Below, one piece after another: positions 1 through 5,749 of a stretch of DNA of 14,346 nucleotides. A program made the position numbers and the translations under genes. The stretch is taken from positions 1-14,346 of the forward strand of contig CAJFUH010000071.1 in NCBI GenBank assembly GCA_904420155.1, given 5' to 3'. Under the pieces are notes generated by a model that was given only the letters and a program-made list of their open reading frames with translations, did no database searches and was not told the origin of the DNA. Source of the stretch: an uncultured Clostridia bacterium (GTDB lineage: Bacteria; Bacillota; Clostridia; Oscillospirales; Acutalibacteraceae). The first letter of the stretch is position 1; each line of letters opens with the position of its first letter.

Positions 1-18
1 ATTGCGATGGGCGAGGAA

Positions 19-59
19 GGGCTCCGCCCCTCCACCCCGCCGCCTTTTGAAAAAGGCGG
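19..59. repeat. GC-rich double hairpin, possible dispersed intergenic repeat
   Basis: Two inverted repeats sit close together: GGGC/GCCC around a 3-nt loop at 19-29, and a nearly uninterrupted 9-bp stem CCGCCTTTT/AAAAGGCGG at 40-59. No T run follows on either strand, so neither looks like an ordinary intrinsic terminator. GC-rich hairpins of this kind are often dispersed between genes in clostridial genomes, but only one copy is visible here, so calling it a dispersed repeat is inference. Confidence 0.4.
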
Positions 60-69
60 GCGAAAACTT

Positions 70-255
70 TTATGTTTTAGCGCGGGCGGCCAGGCGCTTT
101 TTAGAGAGAGCCCTGTGCGCGATGTACCCGCCGTAGGCGCGCGACATGCCCCACCGCAGATGGCGCAGGCGTGAAAAAGCCTGTGTAAAACTCTCGAATC
201 TAATCGCAGGTAACCGCCCTTTCTTCTTGGGATAACAACGGCCCGGCATCCGCAA
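70..255 (-). CDS. Possible small basic protein, 61 aa, doubtful
   Basis: This is an open frame of 61 codons, strongly basic (many Arg and Lys), with no membrane segment. An AGGAG at 267-271 lies 11 nt before a TTG codon at 253-255. The first ATG (247-249) would be 17 nt away, so TTG is the likelier start if the gene is real. Codon use is plausible, with mostly C or G at the third position of Arg, Gly and Ala codons. It lies about 50 bp downstream of the rhomboid-like gene and could be co-transcribed with it. The C-terminal part contains SRAYGG followed by a basic tail, which at motif level recalls the C-terminus of archaeal and eukaryotic ribosomal protein L34e; that is probably chance. Function unknown. 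It may not be a gene. Confidence 0.3.
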   Translation of the reverse strand: MRMPGRCYPKKKGRLPAIRFESFTQAFSRLRHLRWGMSRAYGGYIAHRALSKKRLAARAKT

Positions 256-304
256 AGGGTTTTATTCTCCTGCCTCCCCTGAAAAAAGAAGATTCTTAGA
301 AAAC

Positions 305-961
305 TTATCTCCTGTTATATTTCCGGAAATTCCGCCTTGTCTTCCAATACCCCGCCTGCTGTTTGAGGTTGCGCAGAAAATCGCCCCCAAAGAAAAGCAG
401 CACATTGAGAAACGACATTAGGATAGAAATTCTGATATTCCAGTCCCCCAAAACCAGCATGACCAGCAAAAACAGAAGGTCCAAAAGCGCCAAATACTTG
501 ATCTTGATGGGCAGGATGAAAAAGACCATCACTTTAAATTCCGGGTAAATCGCTGCGAAAGCCAGGAATAAGGATAAGTTGAGATAAACATTGGTACCCA
601 CCCCGCCGGTAAATAAAGCGGCCAAAATGGCCCCCGCCATACCAAAAAGGTAGAATACATTGAAGCGGAACGCGCCCCATTCATTTTCCAGGGAATTCCC
701 GATCAGGCAGTAAAAATAAAGGCTGAACAGAATCCACAAAACCGACGTATCCGGAGGCAGGAACAAAAAGGTAATCAGCCGCCACACCTGCCCCTGGGCC
801 ACCAGATTTAAATCCAGATACAAAAGGGATGTAATCCCATATTCCGGCATCAAAAAATCCCATACATAAATCCCCAGCATCACGCCGGACAAAAGAATCA
901 TGAGATGCGGAATTGCAAAACGTCCTATTTTTCGGTCCAACCTGTTAAGCCATTTCATCAT
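305..961 (-). CDS. Rhomboid-fold membrane protein lacking catalytic residues (derlin-like pseudoprotease)
   Basis: This is a 218-aa integral membrane protein with about six hydrophobic segments. Features shared with the rhomboid/derlin superfamily are visible: a WR pair in the first loop (residues 60-61, in QVWRLITFLF), then a second segment ending in GNSLENEWGAFRF (88-100) followed by a Gly-containing helix. The protease motifs are absent. Where GxSG should lie there is LNLSLFLAF (127-135), and the last helix (ISILMSFLNV) has no histidine. It is therefore unlikely to be a serine protease and may instead bind or chaperone membrane proteins, as derlins and iRhoms do; that role is inference. 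The C-terminus is a basic cytosolic tail. I placed the start at 961 (MMKW) because GAGGG lies 5 nt upstream; a second ATG at 958 would give 8 nt. An upstream in-frame start near 1039 would put the 993-1009 hairpin inside the gene and lacks a good binding site. Confidence 0.75.
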   Translation of the reverse strand: MMKWLNRLDRKIGRFAIPHLMILLSGVMLGIYVWDFLMPEYGITSLLYLDLNLVAQGQVWRLITFLFLPPDTSVLWILFSLYFYCLIGNSLENEWGAFRFNVFYLFGMAGAILAALFTGGVGTNVYLNLSLFLAFAAIYPEFKVMVFFILPIKIKYLALLDLLFLLVMLVLGDWNIRISILMSFLNVLLFFGGDFLRNLKQQAGYWKTRRNFRKYNRR

Positions 962-992
962 CTTGTCCCTCGTTTCTTTTTCAGCCAAAAGC

Positions 993-1009
993 GGAAGGCC
1001 CCGCCTTCC
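993..1009 (-). terminator. Short perfect hairpin between cysteine-synthase-like and rhomboid-like genes
   Basis: GGAAGGC/GCCTTCC form a perfect 7-bp stem around a 3-nt loop. On the minus strand it is followed by GCTTTT, so it could act as a weak intrinsic terminator or processing site after the upstream PLP-enzyme gene. The T tract is short, so read-through into the rhomboid-like gene is likely. Confidence 0.4.
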
Positions 1010-1069
1010 CCTTCTTTTCCAGGAACCTTTTCCGACCAATAGAAAAAATATGGGCTTTTCCTTTCCCCT

Positions 1070-1999
1070 TTATTCACAAAATAAAGGGGTGCTGAAATAC
1101 CGCTCCCCGGTATCCGGCAATACCGTGACCACTGTTTTGCCTTTTCCCAGCTTTCGGGCCAATTTCACAGCCGCAGCGATATTGGAACCGCTGGAAATCC
1201 CGCACAAGATCCCCTCTTCGCTGGCCATACGCCGCGCGGCGCCCAACGCCTCTTCGTCGGTCACGATACACACATGTTGATAAATCTGGGTGTTGAGGTT
1301 TTCCGGGATCAAACCATCCCCGATGCCCATCTGGAGATGGGTGCCGATGCTTCCCCCGGAAAGGATGGCTGCGTTTTCCGGTTCCACCGCCCAGATTTCA
1401 ATATCAGGAAAATGTTTTTTCAAAGTCTCTCCAATGCCCGTGATGGTCCCCCCTGTCCCCACGCCGGAACAGAACCCATGAATCGGCCCATCCACCTGGC
1501 TGAGAATTTCCATCGCCGTATAACGCCGATGGACCTCCGGGTTGTCGGGGTTGATAAACTGCTGGGGAATAAATACCTTCGGATCTTCTTTTTCCATCTG
1601 GGCGGCGATCTCCATACATTTGGCTATACAGGCGCCGATATCCCCTTCGTCGTGAACCAGCACCAGCTGGGCCCCATAATGGGAAATCAATTTGCGCCGC
1701 TCTTCGCTGACAGAATCCGGCATAATAATGCGCACCTGATATCCCTTTACCGCACCCACTAGGGCGATCCCGATCCCCTGGTTCCCGCTGGTGGGTTCTA
1801 CCAGGATCGTACCGGGTCCTATTTTCCCCTCTTTTTCGGCCTGGGAGATCATATAATAAGCGGTGCGGGTCTTGATGGACCCTCCAATATTGACCGCCTC
1901 ATATTTGACCAGAATTTCCGCGTCCTCCGGCCCTGTCATGTGGTGCAGCCGGATCATAGGGGTATTGCCAATCGCTTCTAATACGTTATCATAAACCAA
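1070..1999 (-). CDS. Cysteine synthase family PLP-dependent enzyme, variant clade
   Basis: This 309-aa fold-type II PLP enzyme has the full length of O-acetylserine sulfhydrylase (CysK). The PLP lysine is K43 in NIGGSIKTR, the substrate-carboxylate loop is TSGNQ (70-74), the PLP-phosphate loop is GTGGT (181-185), and the C-terminal serines lie in GISSGSN (267-273). Two positions differ from textbook CysK: the lysine motif reads SIKTR instead of SVKDR, and the loop reads TSGNQG instead of TSGNTG. The fold and cofactor use are clear. The sulfur source and acceptor (O-acetylserine, O-phosphoserine or another beta-substituted amino acid) are not. No cysE or transsulfuration gene is adjacent. The start is TTG at 1997-1999, with GAGGG 8 nt upstream; no ATG or GTG gives the full N-terminus. 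No clear promoter was found in the 117 bp before it. Confidence 0.9.
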   Translation of the reverse strand: MVYDNVLEAIGNTPMIRLHHMTGPEDAEILVKYEAVNIGGSIKTRTAYYMISQAEKEGKIGPGTILVEPTSGNQGIGIALVGAVKGYQVRIIMPDSVSEERRKLISHYGAQLVLVHDEGDIGACIAKCMEIAAQMEKEDPKVFIPQQFINPDNPEVHRRYTAMEILSQVDGPIHGFCSGVGTGGTITGIGETLKKHFPDIEIWAVEPENAAILSGGSIGTHLQMGIGDGLIPENLNTQIYQHVCIVTDEEALGAARRMASEEGILCGISSGSNIAAAVKLARKLGKGKTVVTVLPDTGERYFSTPLFCE

Positions 2000-2116
2000 A
2001 ATGTAATCCCTCTCTCTCCTATTTCTCCATATCTTTCAAATGGGTAAAGCAGCCTTCTTTTTCTGTCCCTTTTTCCATCTTATGTTAGAAAACCCTTTTT
2101 GGAGAAGGCTTCTTTT

Positions 2117-2812
2117 TTACTCTGTTTGCCCGGTCCCGTCTATCACATACATATGGCAATAAATCCGGTCGAGCCGGGAATCCGGAAACCGTTCGTCCAA
2201 AAGGCGGGCCACGGCATTATCCGCCGGTATCTGTTCCCGGCGCTGGGCCTGCCTCTCTAAAGCCATGAGGGAAACCGCCATGTTAAACACCATAAAGGCC
2301 ACCAGGATCCAGGTGACGGGAATCCCCACCTTAGCGGGGATTTTCTCAATCAAGCGCGACAGGAAAGGGAAAAGCATTTTAATCCAAAACACGCCCAGGA
2401 TGCCCCAGAAAAACGCATACAACAGGCTGGTCCTTCCCTGGATAGAAAACATCTGATCGCTGTACTGCCAGGACACGGTCCCTAATACCAGTTCCTGTAA
2501 ATAACTGCACAGGTACTCAAAGGCGGCGCCAATCACCATACAGCTGAGGAAAATCCAAAGATCCCGCTTTTCCCGCAGCTTATAAAGGCATACTGTCATA
2601 AGCACCGCGCCAAACCCGTAGACCGGATTAAAAGGGCCGTAGACAAGCCCCGCCCTGCTTTCCAGCTTATGGGTGGTAATCAGGCCAAACAGCACCTCTA
2701 TCACAACGCCTAGGAAACATCCAATGAAGAAGATCCAAAAAAGCTTGTAAAAATTCAACCCATTGGCAAAGGTTTTCTGATGGTTTCTCCGCTGTACATT
2801 TTCTCTTTTCAT
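2117..2812 (-). CDS. CmpB-type membrane protein (putative ABC transporter type IV family)
   Basis: This 231-aa membrane protein has about five hydrophobic segments (roughly 22-46, 60-78, 85-105, 128-150 and 163-185). The order of motifs fits the Firmicute family annotated as putative ABC-transporter type IV (ABC_trans_CmpB): an acidic residue in the first helix (GVVIEVLFG), SRAGLVYGPFNPVYGFGAV (52-70), GAAFEY (95-100), then W..Y near 115 and QGRTSLLYAFFWG (125-137). The soluble tail after residue 185 is charged. The biochemical role of the family is not established, and no ATPase gene is adjacent. I chose the start at 2812 because GGGG lies about 10 nt upstream and because a strong promoter (2874-2902) would begin the message near 2867, which removes the earliest in-frame starts. 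Confidence 0.8.
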   Translation of the reverse strand: MKRENVQRRNHQKTFANGLNFYKLFWIFFIGCFLGVVIEVLFGLITTHKLESRAGLVYGPFNPVYGFGAVLMTVCLYKLREKRDLWIFLSCMVIGAAFEYLCSYLQELVLGTVSWQYSDQMFSIQGRTSLLYAFFWGILGVFWIKMLFPFLSRLIEKIPAKVGIPVTWILVAFMVFNMAVSLMALERQAQRREQIPADNAVARLLDERFPDSRLDRIYCHMYVIDGTGQTE

Positions 2813-2873
2813 GCCAAGGCTTCCCCTTTCTTTTCCCAGCGTCCCTCCTATGTACTTCATCGTCGTAATAAGC

Positions 2874-2902
2874 ATTATACCGTTAATCTGATCGTGAAGC
2901 AA
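2874..2902 (-). promoter_or_regulatory. Sigma-A-type promoter for the CmpB-like gene
   Basis: On the minus strand, -35 TTGCTT (2897-2902) is separated by exactly 17 bp from a consensus -10 TATAAT (2874-2879). Transcription would start near 2867, giving a leader of about 55 nt. Confidence 0.8.
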
Positions 2903-2995
2903 CCGAATTTCCCCGATTCTCCCGATAAGAACCAAAAAAGAGTTGGCTCCCCGCCGGTAAAGCCCATCCCAGTTCCCCTAAGTATCCCGATGACA

Positions 2996-3029
2996 AAAAG
3001 ACCCCCTTCGTCAAAGAAGAGGGTCTTTT
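2996..3029 (-). terminator. Intrinsic terminator after the ROK/ASKHA gene
   Basis: AAAAGACCC...GGGTCTTTT, with inner CTTC/GAAG pairing, forms a long stem with a short loop about 28 bp past the stop codon at 3057. On the minus strand the hairpin runs straight into TTTTT. The near-symmetric A/T flanks could let it work in both directions. Confidence 0.85.
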
Positions 3030-3056
3030 CAAAGGATCTAAACAAACATCTATCGC

Positions 3057-4433
3057 TTACAGGGAGGCCGCTACCACGGACTGGCCCAGGCGGCGGAATT
3101 TTTCATCCGGGAGGTTGATTTCCAGCTTGCCGGTCAGTTCCGGATATTCCTCATGCAAAACGCGGGTGGCGGTCTCCAGCAGGACGTCGCCGCCCTTGCC
3201 GGACATCACGCGTCCCAGCAGGAGGATATGTCGGATATCATAGAACTTGCTGTAGTAAGCAATGGCATGGGCCAGATAGCAGCCGATGGTTTCATAGACA
3301 GGGACGGCGCGCTTGTCGCCCTCGTTCATGAGGCCCTGTACAATTTTCAGCTTCTCGGCAGGAGTAGCGTCGTCAGGCAGCTCAATGCCGGCGCGGGGAG
3401 CCAGACGGTTGACAGCGTCCTGGGAGAAATACTTGCAGCCCACTCCACGGTCCCCGGACCATTCGTCCCATGCCTTGTCCTCTCCGATATCCACAGGAGC
3501 AAAGGCCAGCTCATTGAGCCATCCGGTGATATTGCCGTCTTTGTTGACATATCCTACCGCTTCGCTGGTACCCATGGCAATCCCCAGCACGTTGTTGTCG
3601 CCTAAGGTAATCGCGCCCGCCAATGCGGTAACGTCGCCGTCATTGACCACGTTGACCGGCACGTCGCCGATCTCTTTGGCGGCGTTGATATAGATATTCT
3701 TTACTTTCGCGTCAAACTGATCCTTGGGGACCTTGATAAACAGGGAGGCCACCATGGCGCGGTTGTCCACATAAACGCCGGCGGAGCTGATGCCGATGGC
3801 GTCCACGCGGGGCATTTTGGAAGCGGCTGTTTTGAAGGCGGTGACAATCTCATTGTAGTGGTAATCGGGATCTGCCGTCACCTTCGGGTGCCATACCACT
3901 TCCTCGCTGAATACCGGTTCCCCGTCGATGACTGCGGACACTTTGCGGTCGCTTCCGCCCGCGTCAAAACCGATACGGCAGCCGGTGTTGTTGCCGCCGA
4001 TCTGTTTTGGAGTCTGTTTCTCCTGAGGAGCCTGATCCAAGGGCAGGACCACTACTTCAAAGGGCTTCTCATAAACGGATTCCATAAAATCCACGTCAAA
4101 ATCACGCTCGCCGCCCCGGCGGTAAATATCCTTGACGGCGTTGCCGATCTCTTCATTGCCGCAGACATAAATCTTATAGCCGCCGGCGGCCCATAACATC
4201 ATCTTGACGGTGCGTTCAATGTACAGGATATCGGCTTCCCGCATCTCAGGGGTGCCGTGAATCTTCTTTTCCCACCGGCTGATCTGTCCATTTTCCCTTT
4301 CCAGCGCCAAAACAATCGTCTGCCCATTGGCGGCGGACTGCTCAAATGCCGTGGAGAACGCGGACATCGGGATAAATTTGGGATCCAAAACCGGATGATT
4401 TTTCATGTTGACTTCGATGCCTTTGACATTCAT
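3057..4433 (-). CDS. ROK/sugar-kinase-like ASKHA protein with extra N-terminal domain
   Basis: This is a 458-aa cytosolic protein. Residues 154-458 form an ASKHA ATPase fold: phosphate-1 loop IGFDAGGSDRK (154-164), a second acidic motif NDGDVTALAG (264-273) that would carry the catalytic Asp, phosphate-2 loop GIAMGTSEAVGYV (284-296), and an adenosine-type motif LLLGRVMSGKGG (404-415). This is the pattern of ROK-family kinases, but the usual ROK zinc-binding CxCGxxGCxE motif is not present. Residues 1-145 are a separate mixed alpha/beta region without a DNA-binding helix-turn-helix, so it is not an ordinary ROK repressor. The substrate (a sugar or sugar derivative) is unknown. The start at 4433 is preferred because AGGAGG lies 8 nt upstream. 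The longer ATG at 4500-4502 has no binding site and sits upstream of the predicted transcription start. The gene is monocistronic, with its own promoter and terminator. Confidence 0.75.
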   Translation of the reverse strand: MNVKGIEVNMKNHPVLDPKFIPMSAFSTAFEQSAANGQTIVLALERENGQISRWEKKIHGTPEMREADILYIERTVKMMLWAAGGYKIYVCGNEEIGNAVKDIYRRGGERDFDVDFMESVYEKPFEVVVLPLDQAPQEKQTPKQIGGNNTGCRIGFDAGGSDRKVSAVIDGEPVFSEEVVWHPKVTADPDYHYNEIVTAFKTAASKMPRVDAIGISSAGVYVDNRAMVASLFIKVPKDQFDAKVKNIYINAAKEIGDVPVNVVNDGDVTALAGAITLGDNNVLGIAMGTSEAVGYVNKDGNITGWLNELAFAPVDIGEDKAWDEWSGDRGVGCKYFSQDAVNRLAPRAGIELPDDATPAEKLKIVQGLMNEGDKRAVPVYETIGCYLAHAIAYYSKFYDIRHILLLGRVMSGKGGDVLLETATRVLHEEYPELTGKLEINLPDEKFRRLGQSVVAASL

Positions 4434-4504
4434 GCTTTTTGCCTCCTGTATGTTAGCGGAACACGCGGCAATTTCCGCGTACCGCTCCCAATTCATTTGC
4501 ATTT

Positions 4505-4533
4505 ATTGTACAAAACTTAGGGGACAATGTCAA
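4505..4533 (-). promoter_or_regulatory. Strong promoter of the ROK/ASKHA gene with overlapping palindrome
   Basis: On the minus strand, a perfect -35 TTGACA (4528-4533) is followed after 17 bp by -10 TACAAT (4505-4510), giving a start near 4498 and a leader of about 65 nt. The -35 box sits inside the inverted repeat ACAAT-TGAC-ATTGT (4524-4537), which could be a repressor operator; that part is inference. Confidence 0.85.
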
Positions 4534-4724
4534 TTGTTTCCCCCCTTCTTCCATCAAAAGTTCCATAACTCCAAAAGTTTTCCATATGGGCAATCGAATC
4601 CTGAAAGAGGAGCCTTCCTTTTCTTAATTTTTGTGTTTTCTCCCCTATCCTTCCGGGAGATTTGCTGTTATCCTATACATAGCCCCATCTTCTAAGCCGT
4701 ATTGTTGAAAAAGGAGCGTAGCAT

Positions 4725-5255
4725 ATGGTACAAAAGCACAAAAGAAGTTTTTTCTTTCTTCCTTCCGTCCTCGCCCTTATCCTTTTTATCTCTGTCCTTA
4801 CAGCTCTTCATGCACAAAAAACTCATCAAAATTTCCTGGAAACGCTCCATACCCCTCAGCTCAGCAGGGATCTTTATGTCACGGCCGTACAGGATATGAT
4901 CACATACAAACGCCAGTGGGACTGCTCCGGTATGAAAGGCTGCCAAAGACTTTTTCTGGACTTTACTGAGGAAGATTTCTTTCGGGAACAAAAAGAAGAC
5001 ATTGTTCGACAAGTGGAAAGGACAACCGGATATCCCGCTATAGAAAAGGACATCAAGGATCTTCGCGCCTCCGATCATGCTGAAAACCTCTATATCGATA
5101 TTCACGTTCGTGAAATCGGACTGGATTATATCCGACTGCATATCATGTCTTTTGGCTGTGATATAGGCGGCCGCGGATTTGAGGGATATTACCAATATGA
5201 TTCTCCCACCCAATCCTGGCAGCTGAAAAAGACGGCGCACGACTGGGTCTCCTAA
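4725..5255 (+). CDS. Small secreted or membrane-anchored protein of unknown function
   Basis: This 176-aa protein is the only convincing plus-strand gene in the window. It has a basic N-terminus, a hydrophobic helix at about residues 9-27 and a possible signal-peptidase site after ALHA (27-30), so it is exported or N-terminally anchored. The mature part is hydrophilic, with two helical acidic stretches (about 82-98 and 105-120) and a C-terminal half of alternating residues (NLYIDIHVREIGLDYIRLHI, 121-140) that looks like beta strands. Cysteines at 67, 73 and 145 could form a disulfide outside the cell. I do not recognise the family. AAGGAG lies 8 nt before the ATG, and a strong terminator follows 11 bp after the stop, so it is a single-gene unit. 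No convincing promoter was found upstream. Confidence 0.75.
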   Translation: MVQKHKRSFFFLPSVLALILFISVLTALHAQKTHQNFLETLHTPQLSRDLYVTAVQDMITYKRQWDCSGMKGCQRLFLDFTEEDFFREQKEDIVRQVERTTGYPAIEKDIKDLRASDHAENLYIDIHVREIGLDYIRLHIMSFGCDIGGRGFEGYYQYDSPTQSWQLKKTAHDWVS

Positions 5256-5266
5256 CCGCCAATAAA

Positions 5267-5308
5267 AAAGCGGCAGCCCTGCCGGGAACTTCCCTAGGCT
5301 GCCGCTTT
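5267..5308 (+). terminator. Intrinsic terminator of the small secreted-protein gene
   Basis: AAAGCGGCAGCC (5267-5278) and GGCTGCCGCTTT (5297-5308) form a perfect 12-bp stem with an 18-nt loop, followed on the plus strand by TTTGTTTA. The A run before the stem would also give a T tract on the minus strand, so it may be bidirectional and also insulate against the minus-strand small RNA region. Confidence 0.9.
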
Positions 5309-5332
5309 GTTTATGTCTCCCCCATTAACATA

Positions 5333-5435
5333 AAATAAAAAACGCCTCCTGCGGGAGCCGCAACCCCACGGGAGACGCCAAGCTAATCAAAAAAATAGCC
5401 CGACAACGATAAAAGCGCCGGGCAAACAAGCTAAT
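5333..5435 (-). ncRNA. Candidate small RNA with two terminator-like hairpins
   Basis: Nothing convincing is coded here, yet the minus strand has a promoter (5442-5470) starting near 5435, a first hairpin (GCCCGGC/GTCGGGC, 5398-5423, one G-U pair) followed by TATTTTTTT, and a second, longer hairpin (5341-5379) followed by TTTTTTATTTT. The predicted products are about 46 nt if transcription stops at the first hairpin and about 100 nt if it stops at the second. The 9-nt word ATTAGCTTG occurs twice, at the predicted 5' end (5427-5435) and again between the hairpins (5379-5387). I do not recognise a known RNA family. It could be a trans-acting small RNA, an antitoxin-type RNA or an attenuated leader remnant. 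Transcription is inferred, not shown. Confidence 0.45.
5341..5379 (-). terminator. Strong minus-strand terminator ending the small RNA candidate
   Basis: On the minus strand, GGCGTCTCC pairs with GGAGGCGTT, and inside it GTGGGG pairs with TCCCGC; both helices include G-U pairs. The stem is followed by a T-rich run (TTTTATTTTA). It lies 370 bp past the pckG stop and beyond pckG's own terminator, so it most likely serves a separate short transcript. Confidence 0.75.
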
Positions 5436-5441
5436 ATACTA

Positions 5442-5470
5442 AGTATAAACAGGTCTTCCAAAAAAAGCAA
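5442..5470 (-). promoter_or_regulatory. Promoter of the small RNA candidate
   Basis: On the minus strand, -35 TTGCTT (5465-5470), a spacer of exactly 17 bp and -10 TATACT (5442-5447). The -35 hexamer and spacing are the same as those of the CmpB-like gene's promoter (2874-2902). The tandem repeats at 5477-5498 lie 6 bp upstream of the -35 box. Confidence 0.65.
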
Positions 5471-5476
5471 GGCCTA

Positions 5477-5498
5477 AATGAACAAATAATGAACAAAT
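5477..5498. repeat. Perfect tandem 11-bp direct repeat, likely activator site
   Basis: AATGAACAAAT occurs twice back to back (5477-5487 and 5488-5498) with no mismatch. Eleven base pairs is about one helical turn, so two proteins would bind the same DNA face next to the -35 box. This geometry is typical of OmpR/PhoB-family response regulators, but the regulator is not identifiable from this window. Confidence 0.6.
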
Positions 5499-5689
5499 TC
5501 GTAATTTTTTTCCGATATTTGCGAAAAATCAGAAAAGATTCGCCTTTTTCCCCTTTATTTGACAAAAAATCTTGGAAAACAGCTTTCCCTATCCCCGGAT
5601 AGAAGGGATCCCCTGCCGGAAGAATCTTCCTAATCCAGTGCCTTTGGCTGCCAAATTTTCTAAAAATCGCACTAGTGGATGCCCCTTTC

Positions 5690-5734
5690 AAACAAAAAGC
5701 TGCTGAGACACAAGGTCACAGCAGCTTTTTGTTT
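5690..5734 (-). terminator. Intrinsic terminator of pckG
   Basis: AAACAAAAAGCTGCTG (5690-5705) and CAGCAGCTTTTTGTTT (5719-5734) form a perfect 16-bp stem with a 13-nt loop, 16 bp past the pckG stop. The minus-strand T tract is part of the stem. The A/T symmetry makes it potentially bidirectional. Between this and the small RNA promoter, 5589-5602 holds a palindrome (CTATCC/GGATAG type) of unknown use; otherwise nothing is recognised. Confidence 0.9.
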
Positions 5735-5749
5735 TTCTATTGCGACGGC

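Noticed and set aside
2051..2110. An 8-bp inverted repeat AGCCTTCT/AGAAGGCT downstream of the CmpB-like gene.
   Set aside because: The loop is 44 nt and no T run follows on the minus strand, so it is not a good terminator and no other role is supported.
4692..5240. A long minus-strand open frame opposite the plus-strand secreted protein.
   Set aside because: It has no ribosome binding site, begins inside the 3' part of the plus-strand gene, and the plus-strand reading has a good binding site, an export signal and a terminator.
5386..5463. A minus-strand frame of 24 codons from a TTG, hydrophobic throughout, resembling a type I toxin peptide.
   Set aside because: Its first codons overlap the -10 box of the predicted promoter, so the transcript would begin inside it, and there is no ribosome binding site. 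The small RNA reading explains the locus better.
5431..5691. An 86-codon minus-strand frame between pckG and the small RNA candidate.
   Set aside because: It begins inside the pckG terminator, has no binding site, and its end covers the tandem repeats and the promoter.
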